From the NCBI GenBank assembly GCA_030145275.1, contig JAQYVV010000019.1, positions 1-52,615 on the forward strand: a DNA stretch of 52,615 nt, read 5' to 3'. Position numbers and translations under genes: made by a program. The notes under the pieces were generated by a model. The model saw nothing but the letters and a program-made list of their open reading frames with translations, was not told where the DNA came from and made no database searches. Below, piece by piece: positions 36,613 to 43,375 of this stretch. Source of the DNA: Desulfurivibrionaceae bacterium. Lineage in GTDB: Bacteria; Desulfobacterota; Desulfobulbia; Desulfobulbales; VMSU01. The first letter of the stretch is position 1. Each line of letters opens with the position of its first letter.

Positions 36613-37069
36613 ACGAAACGAAATGGGGCGAGATTGTTTATGTGCCGGAATTTTGTGTAAGCATCACACTGACAATTAGTTGTCTCGCGCGGTAGAGGAG
36701 TAGTGAGACAGTTGTTCCGGTTGTCTCATTGTTTCAGTGTGTGCACCAGGGCGTGGATGGATGTGCTGCTGAAGGTGTGTGTGCCGTGGGGTCTATATGT
36801 TTTTTGCGGGCAAGCATTACGCGGTTATTCTATGGTGCGGACAGGTTTTGTCTCATCTCTGCTGGAGGTGAGACATGTTGGCCTTTAGATGATTTTGGCC
36901 TGCAAGAGGAATGTTCACCGTCTAACGTGCTGTTATCCCAGTCTTTTTTTGTGAAAATAATCGAGGGGTAATTTCTTTGCATAATTGGCATGTTCTTTGA
37001 AGTAGTACCCTCACTAGAAGTTAGAGAAGATGATATAAAAAGTATCTTAATGCGATATGGAGGCGGATC
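36613..37069. other. Intergenic region with TGTCTC/GAGACA repeats
   Basis: A short ORF at 36703-36888 is not supported. The region has an imperfect palindrome (CACACTGACAAT near 36667 and ATTGTTTCAGTGTG near 36728) and several GTCTC...GAGAC stems, for example 36851-36874. This suggests one more hairpin element, unlike families 1-3. No promoter or terminator could be assigned. Confidence 0.45.
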
Positions 37070-37396
37070 ATGAAAATTAGAGTAGACAAAAATGTGGTTG
37101 AATTTTCACCTGCAAACCCGCAGGAAACAGCAGATATGGAGTTGCTGTGGCGGGTTCTTGTTGACTGTGTGAAGTTTAATAAAAAAATGGAGCCTATAGG
37201 TGAATATGTTCCAAGTAAAGAAAATCTAGCTCGTTTTGTTGTTGAAGGAGTAGCGGGTGGGAAAACTGAATGGACCGAAGTCAAGGCTCAAGAAGACAAT
37301 TCCTACTATTGCAGTATTTGCAACAAGTATATGAATGTGAAAGCAGGAGAAAGGGTGCCTATGTGCTGTGGCGGTGAAATGGCAACCCTCGATTGA
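37070..37396 (+). CDS. Small zinc-ribbon/rubredoxin-like hypothetical protein
   Basis: A 108-residue protein with no recognised name. An N-terminal part (MKIRVDKNVVEFSPANPQE, then ELLWRVLVDCVKFN) precedes a C-terminal Cys cluster, YYCSICNKYMNVKAGERVPM followed by CCGGEM, which could bind zinc or iron as CxxC...CC. It sits just before the rubredoxin-ferritin-FprA group, so a redox or stress role is possible (inference). It begins with a GGAGGCGGATC ribosome site. The last 5 bp before the repeat at 37403 are non-coding. Confidence 0.65.
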   Translation: MKIRVDKNVVEFSPANPQETADMELLWRVLVDCVKFNKKMEPIGEYVPSKENLARFVVEGVAGGKTEWTEVKAQEDNSYYCSICNKYMNVKAGERVPMCCGGEMATLD

Positions 37397-37402
37397 AAAT
37401 TA

Positions 37403-37625
37403 GTAAGCGCTCCATGAACACCCCACTGCACTCCATCTTCGCCCATTTCGGAGTCTACGCTTACCTGGTCTTCTCGAATAGCACAAGTATGCTTCGTCGA
37501 AGCCCTAGGTAAGCGAGGAACGAGACTCCGAATGAACGAGGTAAGGGTAGACTCCGATATGAAGCACATCTGAACAGTTACAGTCTGGAGTTAAGGGTAA
37601 TTCCCAGCCTACGCTGAATAATTAC
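37403..37625. repeat. Chimaera of family 2 fragment and family 1 element
   Basis: GTAAGCGCTCCATGAACACC, then CC (37403-37424), is identical to the left side of family 2 element A (2237-2258). It is followed directly by ACTGCACTCCATCTTCGCCC, the inside of a family 1 left arm that lacks its first 11 bases. The rest is a family 1 copy with a nested module duplicated on the right. Confidence 0.85.
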
Positions 37626-37670
37626 ATTATTGGTTTAATAAAATAAAAATAAAAACGGAGGAAAATTGTT

Positions 37671-37829
37671 ATGGAAAAATGGGAATGTCCCTGCGGATAT
37701 GTGTACGACCCGGCTGAGGGAGACGTTGACAACGGTATTGATCCTGGAACTGCTTTCAAAGATCTTCCTGCTGATTGGGTTTGCCCTATCTGTCAGGCAG
37801 AAAAAGAAGATTTTTTTGAAGCTGATTGA
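37671..37829 (+). CDS. Rubredoxin 1 with unusual CxC knuckle
   Basis: Rubredoxin carries one Fe(Cys)4 centre and passes electrons to FprA, rubrerythrin or superoxide reductase. The 52-residue protein reads [20 protein letters not shown] then [15 protein letters not shown]. The first metal motif is C-P-C-G, one residue shorter than the usual CxxCG, while the second is normal CPxC. ATG at 37671 has GGAGG 8 nt upstream. It is shorter than the window's standard ORF size but clear by homology. Confidence 0.94.
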   Translation: MEKWECPCGYVYDPAEGDVDNGIDPGTAFKDLPADWVCPICQAEKEDFFEAD

Positions 37830-38027
37830 TCGTCATTTAGCTGCTCGGACTTTATTTATGGAAAAGTCAGGGCAGTTTTTCATTTTTTCGCATTGTATCC
37901 CTGCGTAGGAATATAGGACACTGTGTCCCTGTTCTTGGACTGTATCTCTGATTAGGTGCGGAGATGAGGTGCAGCTGAACAGTTACAAATTAAATTACTT
38001 AAATTTGGTTTTTAGAAGGGACTTTTT

Positions 38028-38186
38028 ATGGAAAAATATGAATGCCCATGTGGATACATATACAGGCCTGAAGAAGGGGACCCTGATAATGGAATACCAC
38101 CGGGAACGGCATTTGCCGATTTACCGGAAGATTGGGTTTGCCCACTGTGCGGCGTAAAGAAAGCGGATTTTTATATAAATGAGTAG
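38028..38186 (+). CDS. Rubredoxin 2 with unusual CxC knuckle
   Basis: The second of a tandem pair, also 52 residues: [20 protein letters not shown] then [15 protein letters not shown]. It has the same CPCG first motif as rubredoxin 1, so the feature is inherited and not an error. An AGAAGGG site precedes the ATG. The 198-bp gap to rubredoxin 1 includes a partial family 1 end (AGCTGAACAGTTAC at 37973-37986). Confidence 0.93.
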   Translation: MEKYECPCGYIYRPEEGDPDNGIPPGTAFADLPEDWVCPLCGVKKADFYINE

Positions 38187-38235
38187 AATTAAGGCTTTAA
38201 AAAAACGATTTAAATTTAATATTTAGGAGAATCTA

Positions 38236-38742
38236 GTGCTTACAAAAAAAACAATGAAGGCATTAAATGGTCAGATTAACGCTGAGATCTATTCAGCCTA
38301 CCTCTACTATTCCATGAGTGCCTATTTTGAGTCTGTAAGTTTACCCGGTTTTGCACACTGGATGAATATGCAGGCCCAGGAAGAGATGTTTCACGCCACA
38401 AAATTTGTGGGCTATGTCAATGAGAGAGGTGGTCGGGTCATTCTTGACGCCATAGATAAACCCCCCTTTGAGTGGGGTTCTACCCTGAAAGTTGTGGAGG
38501 AAGTGTTGAAGCATGAGCAGAAAGTAACCGGCCTGATAAACGGCTTGGTTGACCTTGCTAACAAAGAACATGATCACGCTTCTGGTATTTTTCTCCAGTG
38601 GTTTGTTTTGGAGCAGGTGGAAGAGGAGGCCAGTGTTGGAGCGGTACTCGGAAAATTGAAACTGATTAATAATGATTCCAGCGGCATGTTTACCCTGGAC
38701 CAGGAGATGGGGCAGAGGGTCTTTACACCGCCGACTAAATAA
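38236..38742 (+). CDS. ftn: Ferritin
   Basis: Ferritin stores iron as a 24-subunit shell. The GTG start at 38236 has AGGAGA 8 nt upstream. The 168-residue protein shows the ferroxidase ligands: Glu in NAEIYSAYLYYSM, Glu and His in QAQEEMFHATKF, Glu in VLKHEQKVTG and QWFVLEQVEEEASV. It has no haem-binding Met feature of bacterioferritin. It is co-directional with fprA 26 bp downstream, matching control of iron and oxygen together. Confidence 0.95.
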   Translation: MLTKKTMKALNGQINAEIYSAYLYYSMSAYFESVSLPGFAHWMNMQAQEEMFHATKFVGYVNERGGRVILDAIDKPPFEWGSTLKVVEEVLKHEQKVTGLINGLVDLANKEHDHASGIFLQWFVLEQVEEEASVGAVLGKLKLINNDSSGMFTLDQEMGQRVFTPPTK

Positions 38743-38768
38743 AGGAAAAAAGAGAGGAGCAGAAGAGA

Positions 38769-39977
38769 ATGGCTATTACTGAAATTAAAGAAAATGTTTA
38801 CTGGGTAGGTGCGATTGACTGGGATATTCGCGATTTTCACGGATATTCAACCAAGAAGGGCACCACCTATAATTCGTATTTGATCAAGGATGAGAAAACG
38901 GTTCTTTTTGATACGGTCAAAAGTAATTTTAAAGATGATCTTATTTATCACATCAGTGAAATAGTCAATCCGGAAGATATTGACTATATTGTTGTAAACC
39001 ACGTCGAGATGGATCATTCCGGCAGTCTGCCTGATATTGTTGATCTGGTTAAACCTGAAAAGATTATCTGTTCTCCCATGGGGCACAAGGCAATGCTGGA
39101 CCATTTTCACAGGGAGGACTGGCCCTATGAAATCGTCAAGAGTGGTGATACGATCAGTCTGGGTAAAAAGAGCATAACCTTTCTTGAAACACGGATGCTG
39201 CACTGGCCTGATTCAATGCTCTCTTATATTCCAGAGGACAAGCTGTTAATCTCAAATGATGCCTTTGGCCAGCACCTGGCGACCACGGAAAGGTTTGCAG
39301 ACGAGGTAGATGAGTGTGATCTCCTGCATGAGGCCACGAAATACTACGCCAATATCCTCATGCTGCTGTCTCCTCTTGTTGGAAAGGTTTTGGCCCAGGT
39401 TGCAGAGCTGAAGCTCGAAATTGATATGATCGCACCTGACCATGGTGTCATCTGGCGAAACAACCTGAGCGGCCCTGATGTGAATACCATTTTAGGGTTG
39501 TATGACAGGTGGAGCAAAAGGGAAACGGTTAACAAAGCATTGGTGATTTATGACTCCATGTGGAAAAGTACCGCAAAAATGGCTAAGGCTATTGGCGGCG
39601 CGATCTCCAGGGAAGGTGTGACCGTGAAAATGATGAATCTTGCCGTCAATCACCGCAGTGACATAATGACGGAAGTTTTAGAAGCCAAGGCCCTTGTTTT
39701 TGGTTCCCCTACCTTGAATAACGGCACCTTGCCAAGAGTAGCCGATTTCCTGGCCTATCTGAAAGGGTTGAAGCCCAAAGGTAAAATAGGTGTGGCCTTT
39801 GGTTCTTTTGGCTGGAGTGGAGAGGCTGTCAAGCAGATCACCGCAAACCTTGAAGCGATGGATATGGAGGTCATTGATCCTGGTCTCAGGGTGAAATTTG
39901 TTCCCCGTGAAGAGGACTTTACAAAATGCAAGGAACTCGGCAAGAAAATAGCTACTGCTATAAAGGCTGAGGCCTGA
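38769..39977 (+). CDS. fprA: Flavodiiron protein FprA (rubredoxin:oxygen oxidoreductase)
   Basis: This enzyme reduces oxygen to water, or NO to N2O, with electrons from rubredoxin. The 402-residue protein has an N-terminal lactamase-like di-iron domain with VVNHVEMDHSGSLPD (H-x-E-x-D-H), LHWPDSMLSYIPEDKLLISN, HGVIWRNN, and a C-terminal flavodoxin domain starting near residue 257 (ALVIYDSMWKSTAKMAKAIG), with GSPTLNNGTLPRVADFLAYL and FGSFGWSGEAVKQI. There is no fused rubredoxin, so the two rubredoxins just upstream are the likely donors. The stop is followed by an intrinsic terminator at 40011-40070. Confidence 0.97.
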   Translation: MAITEIKENVYWVGAIDWDIRDFHGYSTKKGTTYNSYLIKDEKTVLFDTVKSNFKDDLIYHISEIVNPEDIDYIVVNHVEMDHSGSLPDIVDLVKPEKIICSPMGHKAMLDHFHREDWPYEIVKSGDTISLGKKSITFLETRMLHWPDSMLSYIPEDKLLISNDAFGQHLATTERFADEVDECDLLHEATKYYANILMLLSPLVGKVLAQVAELKLEIDMIAPDHGVIWRNNLSGPDVNTILGLYDRWSKRETVNKALVIYDSMWKSTAKMAKAIGGAISREGVTVKMMNLAVNHRSDIMTEVLEAKALVFGSPTLNNGTLPRVADFLAYLKGLKPKGKIGVAFGSFGWSGEAVKQITANLEAMDMEVIDPGLRVKFVPREEDFTKCKELGKKIATAIKAEA

Positions 39978-40010
39978 TTTAATCGGAATATATACACTTT
40001 AGTCTTTTTG

Positions 40011-40070
40011 ACCGCAGAGACCGCAGAGAAAGAACCGAAAAACTCTGTGATCTCTGCGGTTTTCTTTTTT
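40011..40070 (+). terminator. Intrinsic terminator of the ferritin-fprA group
   Basis: ACCGCAGAGACCGCAGAG pairs with CTCTGTGATCTCTGCGGT, and a TTTTCTTTTTTTT tract follows on the plus strand. The stop codon of the convergent msrAB gene sits directly after it. Confidence 0.85.
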
Positions 40071-41132
40071 TTATCTACTCTCTTTTGGGAAATCTGCCTT
40101 AAATTGTCCGAACCCTTCCCTTTCCAAATCATCGATGCCGATAAACCTGAGCGCTGCTGAGTTAATGCAGTAACGGAGACCTGTCGGGGCCGGACCGTCA
40201 TCAAAAACGTGGCCCAGGTGGGAGTCGCCGGTTTTGCTTCGTACCTCTGTTCGCGTTCTAAAAAAGGAGCGGTCTTTCACTTCTTTGATATTTTCCGCAA
40301 GCAAAGGTTTGTTAAAGCTTGGCCAGCCAGTCCCCGATTTAAACTTGTCCTCGGAGCTGAAAAGAGCCTCTCCTGAAACAACATCCACGTAGATACCCTG
40401 GCGTTTATCGTCCCAGAATTCGTTGTCAAAAGCTGGCTCAGTGCCATTTTCTTGAGTAACTTTGTACTGCAGTGGGGTCAGCTTTTTATTTAATTCATTT
40501 TGGCTCCACTTGCTTTTCTGGCCCTTGTTCCCCCATATCGTTTCTAAAAATTGGTCTCGTCCGGAAGCATTTCTGTAATAGGCGTATCGGATAGGATTTT
40601 TTTTGTAATAGTCCTGGTGGTACTCTTCGGCAGCATAAAAGGGAGGGGCCGGCATTATTGGGGTCACAATAGGACGGTTATAAATATCTCGGGAAAAGAT
40701 CTCTTTTTTAGATTTTTCCGCACTTTCTTTTTGTGCCTCACTTAGGTAAAAAATCCCTGAGACATATCCTGGTCCACGGTCAACAAACTGGCCGCCTGCG
40801 TCGGTCGGGTCAATCTGTCGCCAGAAAATGTCTAGTAAGCGTTTATAAGCAATGCGTTTCGGGTCATAGGTGATTTCAACGGCTTCGAGGTGGCCGCCGG
40901 CTATATAATTGTCATAGTTGGGGGTGCTGCTTGTCCCTCCTGTATATCCAGAGACAACAGCGAGAACACCAGGTTCTTGCTCAAAAGGTTTTTCCATGCA
41001 CCAGAAGCAGCCTCCGGCAAAAATGGCTTTTTCCTGCGCTGGAATGTTCTGGGCCGCAGGGCCATCAGAAGCAGCCGATAGCAGAAAAACCGAAAAAAGA
41101 GAAGCAACCGTAATGTATACGTATATATTCAT
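40071..41132 (-). CDS. msrAB: Bifunctional methionine sulfoxide reductase MsrA-MsrB
   Basis: MsrA reduces the S and MsrB the R epimer of methionine sulfoxide. The 353-residue protein has an N-terminal signal peptide (residues 1-22, hydrophobic [17 protein letters not shown]), so it works outside the cytoplasm. MsrA spans about 35-200, with catalytic Cys in [13 protein letters not shown]. MsrB spans about 215-345, with [27 protein letters not shown] and catalytic Cys in RYCINSAAL. The four zinc Cys of many MsrB are absent. The start has AAAGGAG 7 nt upstream. A hairpin with a U-tract lies 26 nt before the start. Confidence 0.96.
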   Translation of the reverse strand: MNIYVYITVASLFSVFLLSAASDGPAAQNIPAQEKAIFAGGCFWCMEKPFEQEPGVLAVVSGYTGGTSSTPNYDNYIAGGHLEAVEITYDPKRIAYKRLLDIFWRQIDPTDAGGQFVDRGPGYVSGIFYLSEAQKESAEKSKKEIFSRDIYNRPIVTPIMPAPPFYAAEEYHQDYYKKNPIRYAYYRNASGRDQFLETIWGNKGQKSKWSQNELNKKLTPLQYKVTQENGTEPAFDNEFWDDKRQGIYVDVVSGEALFSSEDKFKSGTGWPSFNKPLLAENIKEVKDRSFFRTRTEVRSKTGDSHLGHVFDDGPAPTGLRYCINSAALRFIGIDDLEREGFGQFKADFPKESR

Positions 41133-41158
41133 AATGAATCTCCTTTGATAACGTGTGT

Positions 41159-41191
41159 CGTAAAAAAGGTGTAATTAACACCTTTTTTACG
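41159..41191 (-). promoter_or_regulatory. Perfect palindrome in the msrAB leader
   Basis: CGTAAAAAAGGTGT pairs exactly with ACACCTTTTTTACG around AATTA. It lies in the divergent spacer, about 26 bp before the msrAB start. On the minus strand the right half contains TTTTTT, so it could act as an attenuator, or as an operator for a dimeric repressor. Confidence 0.5.
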
Positions 41192-41381
41192 AGGCAGCAG
41201 AAAACATCATATGAAAAACTATGCATGAATTTCTTCGAGTCAATCTACTCTGTTAAATATTCTCCTGCCGGGCGGCAACATTATTGACAAGCAAGGAAAA
41301 GAGAATATAAGATGTAAAGTGAAGGTGTTTGTGTTTGGCGTCTTAGTGGTCTGTTGGCGAAATTGAAAAAGGAGGTATATT

Positions 41382-41729
41382 GTGGAAATTTTATTTCAAA
41401 AAAAATGTGAAGTTTGTCAGATCGGGGCTCCTCAGGTAACAGAGGAGGAAAGTGTTGAAATGCTACAGCAAATTCCTGCTTGGCAATTGCTTAAGGTTGA
41501 TGGCGTCAATCGCTTGCAGAGGATTTTTAAATTTAAAAATTTCGCGGGCGCCTTGGCTTTTACTAATAAAGTTGGAGAAGTGGCGGAAGGGGAAGGCCAC
41601 CATCCCCTGCTTGTTACTGAGTGGGGCCAGGTGACGGTTACCTGGTGGACCCATAAGATTAAAGGGCTGCACGTCAATGATTTTGTAATGGCAGCCAAAA
41701 CGGATGCGCTTCTCGAAGTAGATGGGTAG
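41382..41729 (+). CDS. 4a-hydroxytetrahydrobiopterin dehydratase (pterin carbinolamine dehydratase)
   Basis: This enzyme dehydrates 4a-hydroxytetrahydropterin, or in some bacteria acts in folate or Moco-related pterin recycling. The GTG start follows GGAGG at 8 nt. The 115-residue protein shows the motif [20 protein letters not shown] and [21 protein letters not shown], containing the catalytic HHP. The first 20 residues ([15 protein letters not shown]) form a leading region with two Cys. No phenylalanine hydroxylase is near. It is followed 15 bp later by a small haem protein. Confidence 0.92.
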   Translation: MEILFQKKCEVCQIGAPQVTEEESVEMLQQIPAWQLLKVDGVNRLQRIFKFKNFAGALAFTNKVGEVAEGEGHHPLLVTEWGQVTVTWWTHKIKGLHVNDFVMAAKTDALLEVDG

Positions 41730-41744
41730 TGCGGGGAGATTTTT

Positions 41745-42065
41745 ATGACAAGACTTGCGTTGTTTTTAACAATGGTAGCGACCATCTTTTTTTCCGTGGC
41801 AGCTTGTGCTGATAGCGACAAAGATACCACTGCGGCGCTGCTTCAGGGTGGTGAGCAGTGCGAAACGATATTGCAAACAAGCTGTGTGCAGTGTCACCAA
41901 CTCGCCAGGATTTGCCAAAAGGTTGGTGATAAGGATAAAAAAAGCTGGTTAAGAACGATCTCGCGAATGGTTAATAAAGGTGCAAGATTAAGCAATGAAG
42001 AGCAGGCAGTCTTGGCCGATTGTCTCGCCAGTCAAGCCGAGGGTGTCAAAAAGGCCTGTAAATAG
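41745..42065 (+). CDS. Small periplasmic c-type cytochrome
   Basis: A 106-residue protein with a signal peptide (hydrophobic segment 5-20, cleavage near ACA-DSD). One haem motif, CVQCH, occurs near residue 47, flanked by a CETILQT and an ICQKVGDKDKKSWLR segment with extra Cys. The pattern SWLRTISRMVNKGARLSNEE resembles small monohaem proteins, with Met-containing helix as the possible distal ligand. It is downstream of the pterin dehydratase, and the electron partner is unknown. Confidence 0.8.
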   Translation: MTRLALFLTMVATIFFSVAACADSDKDTTAALLQGGEQCETILQTSCVQCHQLARICQKVGDKDKKSWLRTISRMVNKGARLSNEEQAVLADCLASQAEGVKKACK

Positions 42066-42433
42066 CCATAAAACCCGAATGGAGCTGATCCAATGCCTCA
42101 TTCCTTTACAAAATAATATGTCAGATTAATACTCCGTTGCTGGTAGTTTTGACGTAATTATTCAGCTTCAGCCCCGCAATCTACCATGACTTTTTGCCAG
42201 ACAGTTGTAATCAAGTCGTTTTGGCCTTGCATTTGACACCAAAACAATTTTTATGGACATAAGTGGTAGCACAGGTTTGCCTTTTAGAATAAATGGTGGG
42301 CGGCAAATGGATGCTACACGCCAAGACGGGAATAACAAAACTTTTATCTATCCAGCGGGCATTAATAATACCTTCTACCTTGTGCTTCTTTACTCTTTAT
42401 GGGTTGATGGAAGGTAGATGACGGAGGGAAGAA
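42066..42433. other. Intergenic region with a family 1 end fragment
   Basis: ACGTAATTATTCAGCTTCAG (about 42152-42171) resembles the outer end of family 1 tails. No gene or convincing promoter was found. The ribosome site of the phnD-like gene (GGAGGG) is at the right end. Confidence 0.4.
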
Positions 42434-43375
42434 ATGGTACCAGCGCAGACAAAGAATTTTTCATTGGGGTGGTTGTTCCCCATCCTTTTTTTCTTGTGTG
42501 TCTCCCTCGGTTGCGAACGTCAGGCGGATGCTCCTCTGAAGCTTTCATTGGCATCAGGTGATAAAAGTGAAATTTTTCAAGCAAAAGAAAACGGTGCCAC
42601 CTTGAGAATCGCAATATCTGCGGTCATTTCTCCCAAAGAGACATTTATCCTCTATCAAGATTTGTTGGGCTACATTTCAGAGAAACTTGGCGTTAAAGTG
42701 GATCTTATTCAACGCCAAACCTATGTGGAAGTGAATGATCTTGTCAGGGATAATGAACTTGATTTGGCTTTTGTCTGCAGCGGGGCTTATATAGACGGAC
42801 ATGACCAGTTCGGCATGGAGCTGCTGGTTGCACCTGTTGCCTACGGTGAGGCGGTCTATTACAGTTACATCATCGTTCCAAAAAACAGCAAGATAAAAAC
42901 TATAGAGGACTTGCGGGGAAAACGCTTCGCCTTTACGGATCCAATGTCAAATACTGGCAAACTCTCGCCCACATATATGCTTGCACAGATGGGTGAGAGT
43001 ATTGATTCGTACTTTAGTGAGCATATATTTACCTATAGCCACGACAGGTCCATTGAAATGGTGGCCCACGCCTTGGTGGATGCTGCCGCCATCGATGGGT
43101 TGATCTGGGAATATTTGAACAGCACTGATCCTGCTTTAACTTCCCAAACAAGAATCATTAAAAAATCAGAACCCTATGGCATCCCTCCTATTGTGGTGCC
43201 TTCTTCTCTTGGCAAGGATATGAAGGAAAAACTAAAAAATTTATTCCTGGATATTCATGCCGATGAGAAGGGCAGAGAAATTCTTAAAAAGCTGCAAATT
43301 GACAAGTTCGTGGTCCTGGATGATCAGCAATACGATTCCATCCGCAAAATGCGCCCCAAGGGTTCCGGTAAGTGA
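42434..43375 (+). CDS. PhnD-like substrate-binding lipoprotein
   Basis: A 313-residue exported binding protein of the phosphonate/phosphite/phosphate (PhnD) type. A lipoprotein signal is visible (FLCVSLGCE, with Cys near residue 28). The family features are ISAVISPKETFILYQDLLGY, LAFVCSGAYIDG, TIEDLRGKRFAFTDPMSNTG and a C-terminal SLGKDMKEKLKNLFL. No permease or ATPase follows. Instead the stop overlaps the start of a hybrid kinase (GTGA), so the protein more likely acts as a ligand receptor for that sensor than as a transporter. Confidence 0.88.
   Translation: MVPAQTKNFSLGWLFPILFFLCVSLGCERQADAPLKLSLASGDKSEIFQAKENGATLRIAISAVISPKETFILYQDLLGYISEKLGVKVDLIQRQTYVEVNDLVRDNELDLAFVCSGAYIDGHDQFGMELLVAPVAYGEAVYYSYIIVPKNSKIKTIEDLRGKRFAFTDPMSNTGKLSPTYMLAQMGESIDSYFSEHIFTYSHDRSIEMVAHALVDAAAIDGLIWEYLNSTDPALTSQTRIIKKSEPYGIPPIVVPSSLGKDMKEKLKNLFLDIHADEKGREILKKLQIDKFVVLDDQQYDSIRKMRPKGSGK

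Noticed and set aside
36703..36888. 61-codon ORF with CWW-like residues in the spacer
   Set aside because: No ribosome site, irregular composition, and it overlaps palindromic repeats.
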